Shown here in pieces: positions 8,741 through 18,127 of a stretch of DNA of 33,222 nucleotides. The notes beneath the pieces are model-generated. The model worked only from the letters and a program-made list of their open reading frames with translations. It searched no databases and was not told the DNA's origin. Both the position numbers and the translations under genes were made by a program. The stretch comes from Thermoproteota archaeon. GTDB lineage: Archaea; Thermoproteota; Methanomethylicia; Methanomethylicales; Methanomethylicaceae. The stretch lies in the NCBI GenBank assembly GCA_030055575.1, contig JASFYL010000009.1:1-33222 (forward strand). Reading direction: 5' to 3'. Positions within the stretch are counted from its first letter, which is position 1. Each line of letters starts with the position of its first letter.

Positions 8741-9224
8741 TGATAGACTCGCAGGAACCTGTAGCGCTCTCTTGGACGAAAAGTCCAGAGAAGTACTGCT
8801 GTCCCTTCAAAAGGGTCCGCTTACCCTCGACCAGTTGTCCGAGATGCTTATAATAAGCAAGAAAGACGCGAAGGACCGCATAGAGCGCCTCACTGAAGCG
8901 AAGCTGGTCAGGAGGACTCCTGGGATAGCAGGAGGTCCAGACCTATACTCGCTAGAGTTCTCCATGGAGATAGAAGGAGCATGCCCAGATCAGTCCCTGG
9001 TCGAAGAGCTGTACCAAGAGATCGGCAACTCCTTCTTCTCTTTCCTAGAGAAGAACTCTGATAAAATATCTGCACTCTGCGACTCTATGGGAGCTTCCCT
9101 CGGAAGGGCAGTGGAACAAGTATTTCTCAGCTCAGTCTCGAGGGTGGTGAAGGATCTTCAGATCGAGATTAATGAAGAGGACAGGCGGCTTAGCGCCCAC
9201 CTCGGCACAATCCAGCCTACATGA
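8709..9224 (+). CDS. Winged-helix (ArsR-like) DNA-binding domain protein with C-terminal helical domain
   Basis: LDEKSREVLLSLQKGPLTLDQLSEMLIISKKDAKDRIERLTEAKLVRRTPG reads as a winged HTH. Overlaps the mmp5 3' end. ATG at 8718 is an alternative start. Confidence 0.7.
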   Translation: MIRMVCLVVDDDRLAGTCSALLDEKSREVLLSLQKGPLTLDQLSEMLIISKKDAKDRIERLTEAKLVRRTPGIAGGPDLYSLEFSMEIEGACPDQSLVEELYQEIGNSFFSFLEKNSDKISALCDSMGASLGRAVEQVFLSSVSRVVKDLQIEINEEDRRLSAHLGTIQPT

Positions 9225-9498
9225 ACCTCTTCAGCATCTCGTTCATCTTTTTTACAATAAACTCCTGCGCCTTTTCGAGGCTCTCCCTGCTCCCCACCAG
9301 TATCCATGCCATTGGGGCCGCCTCATTCTCCCCGATCCCTGGGACTCTGACTTCTCTCTCTCTTAGCTCTACCCCGAAAGTATTGACTGCCTCTGCTATC
9401 ACCGAATACGGAGTCCCAGCTGGGACCGGCAGACAGTAGATCCCATCCTCTCTTTCCCCTCTCTCTCTTCCCACATCCTCGCGGTCTCTATTCCCCAT
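9217..9498 (-). CDS. Hypothetical small protein (93 aa)
   Basis: ORF with plausible alternating alpha/beta pattern (PYSVIAEAVNTFGVELREREVRVPGIG...MAWILVGSRESLEKAQEFIVKKMNEM). Convergent with the winged-helix gene, 8 nt overlap. Confidence 0.55.
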   Translation of the reverse strand: MGNRDREDVGRERGEREDGIYCLPVPAGTPYSVIAEAVNTFGVELREREVRVPGIGENEAAPMAWILVGSRESLEKAQEFIVKKMNEMLKRFM

Positions 9499-9682
9499 AA
9501 TTCAAGGATCAACTGACTTCGGTTTATCTCCTTTTCGGAAAGTCTGAATGCCTGGAGTGTTCGGTTATTGTATGCCGAGATCGTTCTGTCTTTCTTTTTG
9601 TTCTGGCAGCGTCCCCACCATCCCGCGGCGCCTAATTCGGTGGCGCTCTACTGATCAGCGCAAGACCCCTTCATTCGATCCG

Positions 9683-10258
9683 CTATCTGCTCGGGTTAAA
9701 TAGGACCTCGCGTAGTAGATCACTTATCTCGGCATCGTGGATCTCATCAATTAATTTTCCCACCTCTGATTCGCAGGAATCCAGGATGTCCGACACCTCA
9801 AAACCTCTTTTGCGGTATTCTTCCGCCTGTCTTAGCGTTGCTAGCAAATCTGCCAATTTTACTATCTTTGCTTCGATAGTCTTTCTCGATATGTACTCGG
9901 AGAAGAGTTCCAACAGCCCATCCCACCTTTCCCCGATATCCCGAAGCAATTCAAATTCTATCCTCTCCTTCTCTTCCTGTCCCAACACCTTAGACAGGTT
10001 CTTCGGCATGTCTCCGGAAATCGCCTCCGCCAAGTCGTGGATCATTCCCATCAAAATCATTTTTTTTCCGTCTACCTTGTCTTCCTTCGAGGAAAGGCGT
10101 AGGGTAATGAGGCTGAGGATCGCTGTGACCTTGAAGGTATGCCCGGCTATGGTCTCCGCTTCGAAACGAGGGACCCCCCTCTGGAGCCATCCAGTCCTGG
10201 GGATGTTCTCCAAAACAGAAAATATATGCAAAATCCTCTTGGTTTCCACACTTACCAC
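9683..10258 (-). CDS. HD-domain phosphohydrolase (YfbR/5'-nucleotidase-like)
   Basis: AGHTFKVTAIL ... MGMIHDLAEAISGDMPKNL HD motif arrangement. Confidence 0.82.
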   Translation of the reverse strand: MVSVETKRILHIFSVLENIPRTGWLQRGVPRFEAETIAGHTFKVTAILSLITLRLSSKEDKVDGKKMILMGMIHDLAEAISGDMPKNLSKVLGQEEKERIEFELLRDIGERWDGLLELFSEYISRKTIEAKIVKLADLLATLRQAEEYRKRGFEVSDILDSCESEVGKLIDEIHDAEISDLLREVLFNPSR

Positions 10259-10454
10259 CTTGATGACTCTCGAGCGTTTCTATTTAAAAGCAACTCCAGA
10301 ACTCGTGTCAATGATCTCCAGGTAAGTGGGTGCTGATCTACCGAATAATCTAGCGAGGGTCCTTTGGATTCAGATGCTCCATGTTTATCTCGAACGAATG
10401 AGGTGAGGGTAAGGAGCAGACGCTCGCCCTAGATGCTGCCATTGATTTACCCTT

Positions 10455-11723
10455 CTATTTGCTGTTACCTCCCCTCCTTATCTCTCCAATGATCTCTTTG
10501 GCCCTCGAAAGCCTGATGTTCTTCTCAGCTATCATGATCTGAGCAACTTTTTCGATCTCTATACCCTCTGCTCCAGCCATCACGGCGATATTCCTGGAAT
10601 GCAGCCTCATGTGCCCCTTCTGTATCCCTTCGCTCACCAGTGCCCTTAGCGCGGCAAAGTTTTGGGCAAGCCCAACGGCACACATCACCTCGGCGAGCTC
10701 GTTCGCCCCGCCCACGCCGAGGATTTTCAATGCCACCTGGGCTACCGGATGCACCTTGGTAGCGCCCCCAACAGTCCCGACGGCTAACGGCAACTCAAGC
10801 TCTCCCACTAGATCGCCATGCTCGTCCCTCCGCCATCTTGATAGGGGCTTATATCCGCCCGAGAGCGCAGCGTAGGCATGAGCACCAGCCTCTACCGCCC
10901 TTGCGTCGTTTCCTGTAGCGATGGCTACGGCGGTAATACCGTTCATGATGCCCTTGTTGTGGGTCACAGCCCTATAAGGGTCTGACAGGGCAAAGTCATA
11001 AGCCGCCAGAACCCCCTCGACCACTTCCTCTCCTATGCGGTCTCGCCTGTATACCACGCTCGCTCTGGAGATTCTCTCTGTAGCTAGGTTGGAGATTATC
11101 CTTAGGAGGCTCCTCCCGCCCGTCAGCTCTTCGAGCTTCGGCGCAATCCCCTCTGCTATTGTGTTGATTGCGTTGGCTCCCATCGCATCTCTGCAGTCAA
11201 CATAGAGTTCGACAACCAGCATTTTGCGGGGTGAGTCATAAGCCTTGACTCCGATGTCAATCGCCCCCCCGCCCAGCTTTGGGAGAGACCCTGCGTATGC
11301 GTTCGCCTCATCGAGGATCTCCTTTCTTGCGGAGAGCACATTCCTTGCGCTACCTTCGAGGTCTTCCAAACCGATAATCTGAACCTGTCCTCGCACTATG
11401 GGTCTGGTGCTGGTTGCGATGAACCCGTCTGGAAGAGCAAGCTTAGCGGCATGGCTCGCCGCCGCAACAACCGACGCCTCTTCAGTTGCCATGGGCACAA
11501 GGTAATCCCTGCCGTTCACTCGAAAGTTCGTTGCAATGCCCAGGGGAAGCTGGAACATCCCTATTACGTTCTCGACCATCGTATTGGCTAGTTCGATAGG
11601 GAGCCCCTCCCTCAGCTTACTGAGGTCCTCTTCGCTTAGCCCGGCTATTTTCTTGACAATCTCGAGCCTTTCTTGTAATCCCATCCTGTAAAAACCGCTG
11701 ATCGCTGGTTTATCCACGATCAA
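10455..11723 (-). CDS. mvaA: Hydroxymethylglutaryl-CoA reductase, class II type
   Basis: ENVIGMFQLPLGIATNFRVNGRDYLVPMATEEASVVAAASHAAK, YRAVTHNKGIMNGITAVAIATGNDARAVEAGAHAYAA. These class II (Pseudomonas mevalonii-type) motifs are read by eye. Confidence 0.9.
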   Translation of the reverse strand: MIVDKPAISGFYRMGLQERLEIVKKIAGLSEEDLSKLREGLPIELANTMVENVIGMFQLPLGIATNFRVNGRDYLVPMATEEASVVAAASHAAKLALPDGFIATSTRPIVRGQVQIIGLEDLEGSARNVLSARKEILDEANAYAGSLPKLGGGAIDIGVKAYDSPRKMLVVELYVDCRDAMGANAINTIAEGIAPKLEELTGGRSLLRIISNLATERISRASVVYRRDRIGEEVVEGVLAAYDFALSDPYRAVTHNKGIMNGITAVAIATGNDARAVEAGAHAYAALSGGYKPLSRWRRDEHGDLVGELELPLAVGTVGGATKVHPVAQVALKILGVGGANELAEVMCAVGLAQNFAALRALVSEGIQKGHMRLHSRNIAVMAGAEGIEIEKVAQIMIAEKNIRLSRAKEIIGEIRRGGNSK

Positions 11724-12989
11724 TCACCACTGCCAGAGCCGTATTTGAGTATGTTTGAGTAGAGCTGTATGTGGTCATCTGCCCCCCGCTTTGTAGAGAA
11801 ATGCTTTTCGTAAATTTCCTTGCTCCTCCTGCCCATCTCCTCGGCTAGGATTGGGTTTTTAATTATGTGCTTGATCGCACCTGCAAGGGATCCTGGATCG
11901 TTCGGTCTGACCAAGTACCCGTTGATTCCAGGCCAGATCTGGCTCGGGATCCCTCCTACTGCAGTACCTATCACTGGTTTCCCAAACGCCATCCCTTCAG
12001 AAATCGCAAGTCCGAACCCTTCATGTAGGGACGGGAGTACTACAAGGTCACACTCCTTATACGCAGCCATAAGCAGCTCGCGGTCGATCGCCCCAGCCAA
12101 AATCACCCTCCCCCCATAAATTGGTTGGTTAGCCCTCTCGCGGAGCTCACTCCTGTATTCCTCTTTGTCTTTAACCCTCAAAATATCCTTACTAAAAGAA
12201 CCATTTCCTATGAAGACAAGCCTGTAACGAAAGTCTAGCTTTGCTGCAGCCTCCAGAAGAATGTCCTGCCCTTTGAATCTGTCTATCCTAGCAACACAAA
12301 TGATCAGTTTCTCATCCCAACCTATCCCAAACTTCTCCCTGAAACTGAGTTTGGGCTCCTCGACATCTATGAACGGGGGTATCACCGTTACCCTGTCAAA
12401 GGGAATACCTGACTTTATTGCTGCACTAACGTAGTGCTTGGTAGAGAAGACAGAGCTGGCGCAGTGGCTTATGTGTCTGATTACAAACTCCCTCCAATCG
12501 TGGTGTATCTCCTCAGTGAATGGTATGTGCCAGGTGAAAACTAGGGGCAAATGTATGCCTTTGAGGAGCGCCACGCTCGAAAGTAGCTGGAAGTCGTGGA
12601 CATGTATGATATCGGGATCTTCCGATCTGATCACCTCCAAAATCCTCTTATGAAATGCCTCGTTGACCTTGATATAATCGTTGAAACCGTATAGGTGTTT
12701 GTTGTAAAAAGTCTCTAATGGGACTTTCTTGTTATGGAAGACCTTTAGAACGATCTCCTTGAATTCTGTATACCCCTGCAGGGTCTCCTTCCCAAACTCA
12801 CCCTCTGCAGGGACCCTGAATACCTTGAACCCTGCAATTGACTCGATCGCTTTCCCCCTTGGGGGCTTCATGTTAACGAAAACCACCTCGTGACCTAGCT
12901 CCTTCAACCTTCTCCCTAGCCATGCCAAGTAGTAGGAAACCCCGCCGGTGCTGGGTAAGAATGACTGACTTGCGTACAATATCTTCATT
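11720..12989 (-). CDS. Glycosyltransferase family 4 protein
   Basis: ORF given as 11720..13054. The start MKILYASQSFLPSTGGVSYYLAWLGRRLKELGHEV lies at ATG 12989. ADLVVLPSLHEGFGLAISEGMAFGKPVIGTAVGGIP-like EX7E region (CDLVVLPSLHEGFGLAISEGMAFGKPVIGT). Confidence 0.87.
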
Positions 12990-14619
12990 TGGCGCCCACT
13001 GCCCTCACATACGACAGCTGGAAGTCGTTTATAACCCGCATAGTCCTCAGGCACTCGGCTGCCGTAATTATCCTGTTCCTGTTCTCTGGAGACAATAAGT
13101 CAAAGGTTTCCCTCGCTTTGAAAAGCATTGTCGAGAGCAACTCCCAATTGCCCTCGATATACCTCAGACCGTTCCTTACTAGCGATGTCGCCCTAACGCT
13201 CTCGACCTTCCCCTTTTCACTGAAAAAGATTTGGGGCTCCACTGCGTCGAACTTGCCCTCGGTTGAGAAGAGATAAAATGGAATCTGGAGGAGACTGACT
13301 TCCTCCTTCGATTCTCCTTCGTCGTTTAGCATGAATGACTCGATATTCCAGCAGTCGCTCTTTACTTTACAGAGTATGAACTCCAGATATTGCCTCTCTC
13401 TTTCGAACTTGAGTCTCTCGTTTGCCTCTTGGGCTCTTATTTCAATGAGACCTCGCTCTTTCTCCTCGCTCAAGTTCAAGAGCTGCCTGACCAGCGCCTC
13501 CCTCCTCCCGGTGAAGCACTTGTGGAGGTTGTTGAGTTCATCCTCCTCCTTTGCAGGGAGGAGCCTCTCCTTTTCAAGTATGGTTTTAATCTCTTCATCG
13601 GTTCTATTTGCCTCATCCCTGAGCCTTCCTATCTCTGTAGAGATCTCGTTGAATCTCTTGACACAGCCCTCCAATCCATTGCTGAGCTTCCAGAGTTCCC
13701 TGCTATGTTTCTCCCTGGATCTTACGCTCTCATTGACCTTGCTAGGTAAGTCCCCTGCCTCCAGCACCTCGACCTTATTCTTTTCGATTGCCTCTCGCAG
13801 ACGGTCAATCCTCTTTGATATCGACTTTTTTTGAGAAAGGATCTTCTCCTTTTCAGCCTCAAGCTCGTTAACCTTTGTTCTCAAATCAGCCGCCTTCCTT
13901 TCAAGCACTTCCCTCTCCTGCCTGAGTTCTTCTCTCCTTTTAGCAAAATTCATCTTGAGCTCCTTTGCAACGGCTCTCTCTTTGTAGGTCTCAATGCCCT
14001 CGATCTCAAGGTTCTTCAGCGAGATCTTCTTGTCAAAGTCCTCGAGAATGGACCTGTACTCTTCAGCGAGCTCGAGCTGAACCTTGTTGTGCCGGTCGTT
14101 GAGGGATGCGAGTTCCTTCTCCAACAACCCGATCACACCTCTGTTCGAGTCTAGAATATTCTTTATCCGGAGGGCTATCTTCTGGGCATCCTCCTTTGAG
14201 ACTGCTGGGGGCAGGGCTATTCCGTTGCGCACACCCTCCACGGAGGAGGAATTTTCATTCCAGGTCCTGAGCCAAGGGCATAGGTCGGTGCCTAGAATGG
14301 GCAGTACGTACATCTTTGAGACGAGCCCCTCTTCAGACAAGCTGTCCTCGTAGAGGTACGTCTGGTTCATGCCGAGCCCATCGACAGGGATTATGTGCCC
14401 CTCGCACCTGACGAGGTAGAGTGGATAATAGATCCTGAATATAAAATCCGTCCGGCGCCCTTCTTCTCTAAACACTTTGAGGGCGCTTGTCCATCTTCTC
14501 CTTAGTGCACCAGATGCTTCTAGGATCGCGATCACATCGCTAAGGTCGGGAGTTAGAGCCCTTGTAATGCCGTCCTTGTCTTTTGCGTAGGCAAAGTTCA
14601 GCAGAAATATCGTCATCAC
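12985..14619 (-). CDS. Hypothetical protein: N-terminal globular domain, long central coiled coil, C-terminal globular domain
   Basis: 544 aa. Roughly residues 165-430 are rich in E/K/R/L heptads (KRREELRQEREVLERKAADLRTKVNELEAEKEKILSQKKSISKRIDRLREAIEK). Stop overlaps the GT4 start (ATGA). Confidence 0.78.
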   Translation of the reverse strand: MMTIFLLNFAYAKDKDGITRALTPDLSDVIAILEASGALRRRWTSALKVFREEGRRTDFIFRIYYPLYLVRCEGHIIPVDGLGMNQTYLYEDSLSEEGLVSKMYVLPILGTDLCPWLRTWNENSSSVEGVRNGIALPPAVSKEDAQKIALRIKNILDSNRGVIGLLEKELASLNDRHNKVQLELAEEYRSILEDFDKKISLKNLEIEGIETYKERAVAKELKMNFAKRREELRQEREVLERKAADLRTKVNELEAEKEKILSQKKSISKRIDRLREAIEKNKVEVLEAGDLPSKVNESVRSREKHSRELWKLSNGLEGCVKRFNEISTEIGRLRDEANRTDEEIKTILEKERLLPAKEEDELNNLHKCFTGRREALVRQLLNLSEEKERGLIEIRAQEANERLKFERERQYLEFILCKVKSDCWNIESFMLNDEGESKEEVSLLQIPFYLFSTEGKFDAVEPQIFFSEKGKVESVRATSLVRNGLRYIEGNWELLSTMLFKARETFDLLSPENRNRIITAAECLRTMRVINDFQLSYVRAVGAK

Positions 14620-14914
14620 CTCTAAACCGTACCCGTCCTATTTAATCCGATCTTTTTTATCCTTAACGGACAACCTCTCAAGGGTCTGGGGCATCCTACG
14701 CTTTTCTGATTTCTGTCGGGATCTTGCCCAAGCGGGCATCCGGCCGAACCTTCTCCAGTTTACTGCCGCTTCGCTAATGCTGGATCGTCTGTGGTGACGA
14801 TAATTGACTGATATTCTATAATCCGCTCTTCAGCGAACTGCTTACTTGCGTTGACCTACTGGGACGCGTAATGCTTTTTAACAAGGCTTGATTATCGAGT
14901 AGCAGGTGCCACCT

Positions 14915-15061
14915 ATGGCAAATTATCTGTGCGAAAAATGTGGTAAGGTTATCAAAAGCGAAGACCTGATCGGTCTTCCCGGCATAAGGTGTCCGTCGTG
15001 CAGCCACAGGATCCTCTACAAGTCCAGATCGCCCATAATAAGGGAGATTCGAGCCCGCTGA
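14915..15061 (+). CDS. rpoP: DNA-directed RNA polymerase subunit P (Rpb12-like)
   Basis: 48-aa ORF MANYLCEKCGKVIKSEDLIGLPGIRCPSCSHRILYKSRSPIIREIRAR, zinc ribbon CxxC...CxxC and typical RILYK/ReiRAR ending. Below the length cutoff of the supplied ORF track. Confidence 0.88.
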   Translation: MANYLCEKCGKVIKSEDLIGLPGIRCPSCSHRILYKSRSPIIREIRAR

Positions 15062-15067
15062 GGTATC

Positions 15068-15952
15068 TCATTTCCGCTTCATCATCGTGCAGATCTCGAA
15101 TATCATTTTAGAAGCTAGCAGAGCCGTGATGCCCATATCGTACTTTGGTGCAACTTCCACTATGTCGAAGCCGACGACCCTTTCGTCTATCACCTCTTGG
15201 AGCATATCGAGGAGCAGGCTTGGGTGAATCCCCTCTGGCTCAGGGTTGCCGACCCCAGGGGCATAAGAGGGATCGATGACATCCATGTCGATCGTGATGT
15301 AGACCTTTTCCGAGCCCTTCAGCGCCTCCCTCAACCACGAGGAGGAAGATTTGGTTCCTTCCCTTAATAGGTCCCTCGAGGTCATGAACTTGATTCCGTT
15401 CTCCTTGACCCACCTCAATTCCTCCCCGAAGGTCGCCCTCACCCCGCAGAAGATTACTCTGTCCTTCCCTTCCTCCTCCATCACCCTCCTCATAACGCAG
15501 GCATGAGAGAGCCTGTTCGAGAGGTACTCGTCCCTGAGGTCAAAGTGCGCATCAAAAGATACGAAAGTGCACCCTTTGATCGCCTTGGCTGCCCCGAGCG
15601 TCATGAGATGCTCCCCTCCAACCATAATCGGGATCTTTCTCGTCGAGACGATGTCTTCGACAGTGTCCCCGACCCTCCTTATCGTCTCCCCTGCATCGCC
15701 GTGGACGACTGCTAGGTTTCCGAGGTCGTGAAGCCTGAGTTCCTCAAAATCAGTTCCGGTTCTCCATGACCACGTCTCTATGTTTGCCGAAGCCTCCCTG
15801 ATCGCATCTGGACCGAAGCGCGATCCCGGTCTATAGCTGGAGGTACCGTCAAACGGGACCCCAAAAAGCGCAAAATCCGACTCTGCATAATCCCTTTTGA
15901 ACCCTCCAAAATATGCTGGGCGGTCGTCAAGATAGAATGGAATATGCGGCAT
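15068..15952 (-). CDS. speB: Agmatinase (ureohydrolase family)
   Basis: GGEHLMT, FVSFDAHFDLRDEY and ITIDMDVIDPSYAPGVGNPEPEG metal-binding motifs. Confidence 0.9.
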   Translation of the reverse strand: MPHIPFYLDDRPAYFGGFKRDYAESDFALFGVPFDGTSSYRPGSRFGPDAIREASANIETWSWRTGTDFEELRLHDLGNLAVVHGDAGETIRRVGDTVEDIVSTRKIPIMVGGEHLMTLGAAKAIKGCTFVSFDAHFDLRDEYLSNRLSHACVMRRVMEEEGKDRVIFCGVRATFGEELRWVKENGIKFMTSRDLLREGTKSSSSWLREALKGSEKVYITIDMDVIDPSYAPGVGNPEPEGIHPSLLLDMLQEVIDERVVGFDIVEVAPKYDMGITALLASKMIFEICTMMKRK

Positions 15953-16055
15953 TTTTCCAGCGCCTCCATTGACATCTAGCTTCTATGCCTGAGGGCGTGG
16001 TATATATATTGAGCTGCTTTCCGTCATGCAGAGCTCAGAGAATCGTCTGAAAAGA

Positions 16056-16071
16056 GAATATACATATATTC
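16056..16071 (+). promoter_or_regulatory. TATA-like palindrome GAATATACATATATTC upstream of glyS
   Basis: Perfect 7-bp arms with a 2-nt spacer, 38 nt upstream of the ATG at 16109. May simply be a strong TATA box. Confidence 0.5.
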
Positions 16072-16108
16072 CCTTAACCATCATTTTCTGGTTCAAGAGG
16101 GCTTTCCT

Positions 16109-17827
16109 ATGGACAAGTATGATAAGGTGGTCGAGCTGTGCCGCCGGAGAGGCTTTTTCTGGCCCTCCTCCGAGATCTACGGCGGTGTGGCCGGTTTCTT
16201 GGACTTCGGGCCGATGGGCACAATGCTCAAGAGGAACATCGAGAGGCGCTGGCGGGAAACTTTCATACAAAGCCACCACGGGCTCGTCTACGAGATCGAG
16301 ACGCCTGTGGTTATGCCGGCGCGAGTATTCGAGGCCTCTGGACATGTCGAGAACTTCACCGATGTAATCGTAGAGTGCCTCCAGTGCCACAAGCGCTTCA
16401 GGGCCGACCACCTGATATTAGAGCAGGCTGGGGAGATCCAGGGGATCGAGGGCATGTCCACGAAGGAGCTGGACGAGCTGATCTCTGAGAAGGGAGTTAG
16501 GTGCTCGGAGTGCCGCGGTCCTTTGGGCAAAGTGTCAAGATTTAACTTGCTCTTCAGGACCAACATCGGACCTTATTCTGAAAGTGTTGCCTACCTTAGG
16601 CCTGAGGCAGCACAGGGAATGTTCGTCAACTTCAAGAGCATCTTCAACGCCATGAGGGAACGCCTCCCGATGGGACTTGCACAGATAGGCAAGGTGGCTA
16701 GGAACGAGATCTCCCCTAGGCAGGGGCCGATCAGGCTCAGGGAGTTTACTATAATGGAGGTTGAGTTCTTCTTCGACCCGAAGGCTCCAGGTTGCACGTT
16801 GATAGATGAGGTGTCTGATGTCAGGCTTAGGCTTCTCACCGAGGATATGGTAAAAACCAAGACTGAAGAACCTATGGAAGTTCGAGTCGCTGAAGCACTG
16901 AAAGAGGGGTATATCAAGACTGAATGGCTCGCCTACTTCATGGCCCTCTCGACACGGTTCATATCCGAGCTAGGCGCCCCGACAGCATCACAGATGTTCG
17001 TTGCGAAGCTCCCGGACGAGCGGGCACATTACTCTGCTCAGACCTTCGACCAGCTGGTTAGACTCGATAGGTGGGGGTGGGTTGAAGTTTCGGGGCATGC
17101 CTACCGTACAGATTACGACCTCTCGCGCCACATCCAATATAGCGGCCAAGACCTCTCAGCGTTCAGGAAATTCCAAACCCCGCACCCAGTAAGAGTTACC
17201 GTCGCAAAGCCGAAGGTGGAGAGGATAAGCGCTGACTACGGTAAGGAAACCGGAAAAATCCTCTCAGCGATTAAGGGGATTGACCCTGGCGCACTCAAAT
17301 CCAGGCTATCCTCTGGTCCAGTCGAGGTAGACGGACTCATCATCCGATCAGAATATGTGGAGTTTTTGGAGAAGGAGGAAACTCTAAGCGGGGAACGGTT
17401 CGTTCCGCATGTGGCTGAGCCATCTTTCGGAGCTGACAGACTAACCTACCTGGCGCTCGAATGCGCTTACACGGAGCGGGAAGACCGAGTGGTTCTGAAG
17501 CTCCCTCCCTCGATTGCCCCTGTCCAAGTTTCGGTTTTCCCGCTTGTCAACCGGGACGGCATCTGGGAGAAGGCCTTCTCAATACACGACTTAGTCAGGC
17601 GCGCCGGCATGATATCGGAATTCGACGACTCCGGTTCTATCGGCAGGCGGTATGCGAGGGCTGATGAGATCGGATGCCCATTTGCTGTGACTGTCGACTA
17701 CCAGACAATGGCCGATGATACGGTGACCGTCAGAGACCGCGACTCGTGGGAGCAGACGAGGGTGCCTGTGAATGGACTTAAGGAGTTCCTCTGGAGCCGT
17801 CTTGCTCCGTTACGCTTTATAACATGA
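16109..17827 (+). CDS. glyS: Glycyl-tRNA synthetase (class II, alpha2 type)
   Basis: RGFFWPSSEIYGGVAGFLDFGPMG, FNLLFRTNIGP, YLRPEAAQGMFVNF, LPMGLAQIGKVARNEISPRQG, PSFGADRL. Confidence 0.95.
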   Translation: MDKYDKVVELCRRRGFFWPSSEIYGGVAGFLDFGPMGTMLKRNIERRWRETFIQSHHGLVYEIETPVVMPARVFEASGHVENFTDVIVECLQCHKRFRADHLILEQAGEIQGIEGMSTKELDELISEKGVRCSECRGPLGKVSRFNLLFRTNIGPYSESVAYLRPEAAQGMFVNFKSIFNAMRERLPMGLAQIGKVARNEISPRQGPIRLREFTIMEVEFFFDPKAPGCTLIDEVSDVRLRLLTEDMVKTKTEEPMEVRVAEALKEGYIKTEWLAYFMALSTRFISELGAPTASQMFVAKLPDERAHYSAQTFDQLVRLDRWGWVEVSGHAYRTDYDLSRHIQYSGQDLSAFRKFQTPHPVRVTVAKPKVERISADYGKETGKILSAIKGIDPGALKSRLSSGPVEVDGLIIRSEYVEFLEKEETLSGERFVPHVAEPSFGADRLTYLALECAYTEREDRVVLKLPPSIAPVQVSVFPLVNRDGIWEKAFSIHDLVRRAGMISEFDDSGSIGRRYARADEIGCPFAVTVDYQTMADDTVTVRDRDSWEQTRVPVNGLKEFLWSRLAPLRFIT

Positions 17828-17855
17828 ACCCCGTATCCTCTTTACTGGTGATGGC

Positions 17856-18116
17856 ATGTCGAGGACTCCTGAAAAACGTCTAAGGCTGAGGCGAAAGGAC
17901 GATAATGATAAGGGCGTGGGGAAGCTGAGCGCTGCTACCGCGAAATACCTACAGATTGATGATAAGTTCGAAGTAGTGGTGGCAGGGAAGAAAAAGATGG
18001 AGCTGAAGGCGATTCCGCTGCCTGACATCCCAGAGAACGAAGTCTGGGTTAACACAGAAGAGATGCGCGCACTCGGTCTTGCAGACAACTCAATAGCTAC
18101 TATAAGGAAAGCCTAG
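17856..18116 (+). CDS. Hypothetical small beta-rich protein (86 aa)
   Basis: ATG start, tight spacing after glyS, plausible beta-barrel-like sequence (GKLSAATAKYLQIDDKFEVVVAGKKKMELKAIPL). Confidence 0.65.
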   Translation: MSRTPEKRLRLRRKDDNDKGVGKLSAATAKYLQIDDKFEVVVAGKKKMELKAIPLPDIPENEVWVNTEEMRALGLADNSIATIRKA

Positions 18117-18127
18117 CGGCAAGCGGA

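Noticed and set aside
10260-10338. Possible C/D box sRNA (tgatga ... ctga)
   Set aside because: Internal C'/D' boxes are unconvincing and the stretch overlaps the promoter of the HD-domain gene.
14816-15007. 63-aa minus-strand ORF
   Set aside because: Lies antisense to rpoP and shows no protein-like pattern.
15983-16411. 142-aa minus-strand ORF opposite the glyS start
   Set aside because: Antisense to clear glycyl-tRNA synthetase coding sequence and covers the divergent promoter; composition looks like shadow translation.
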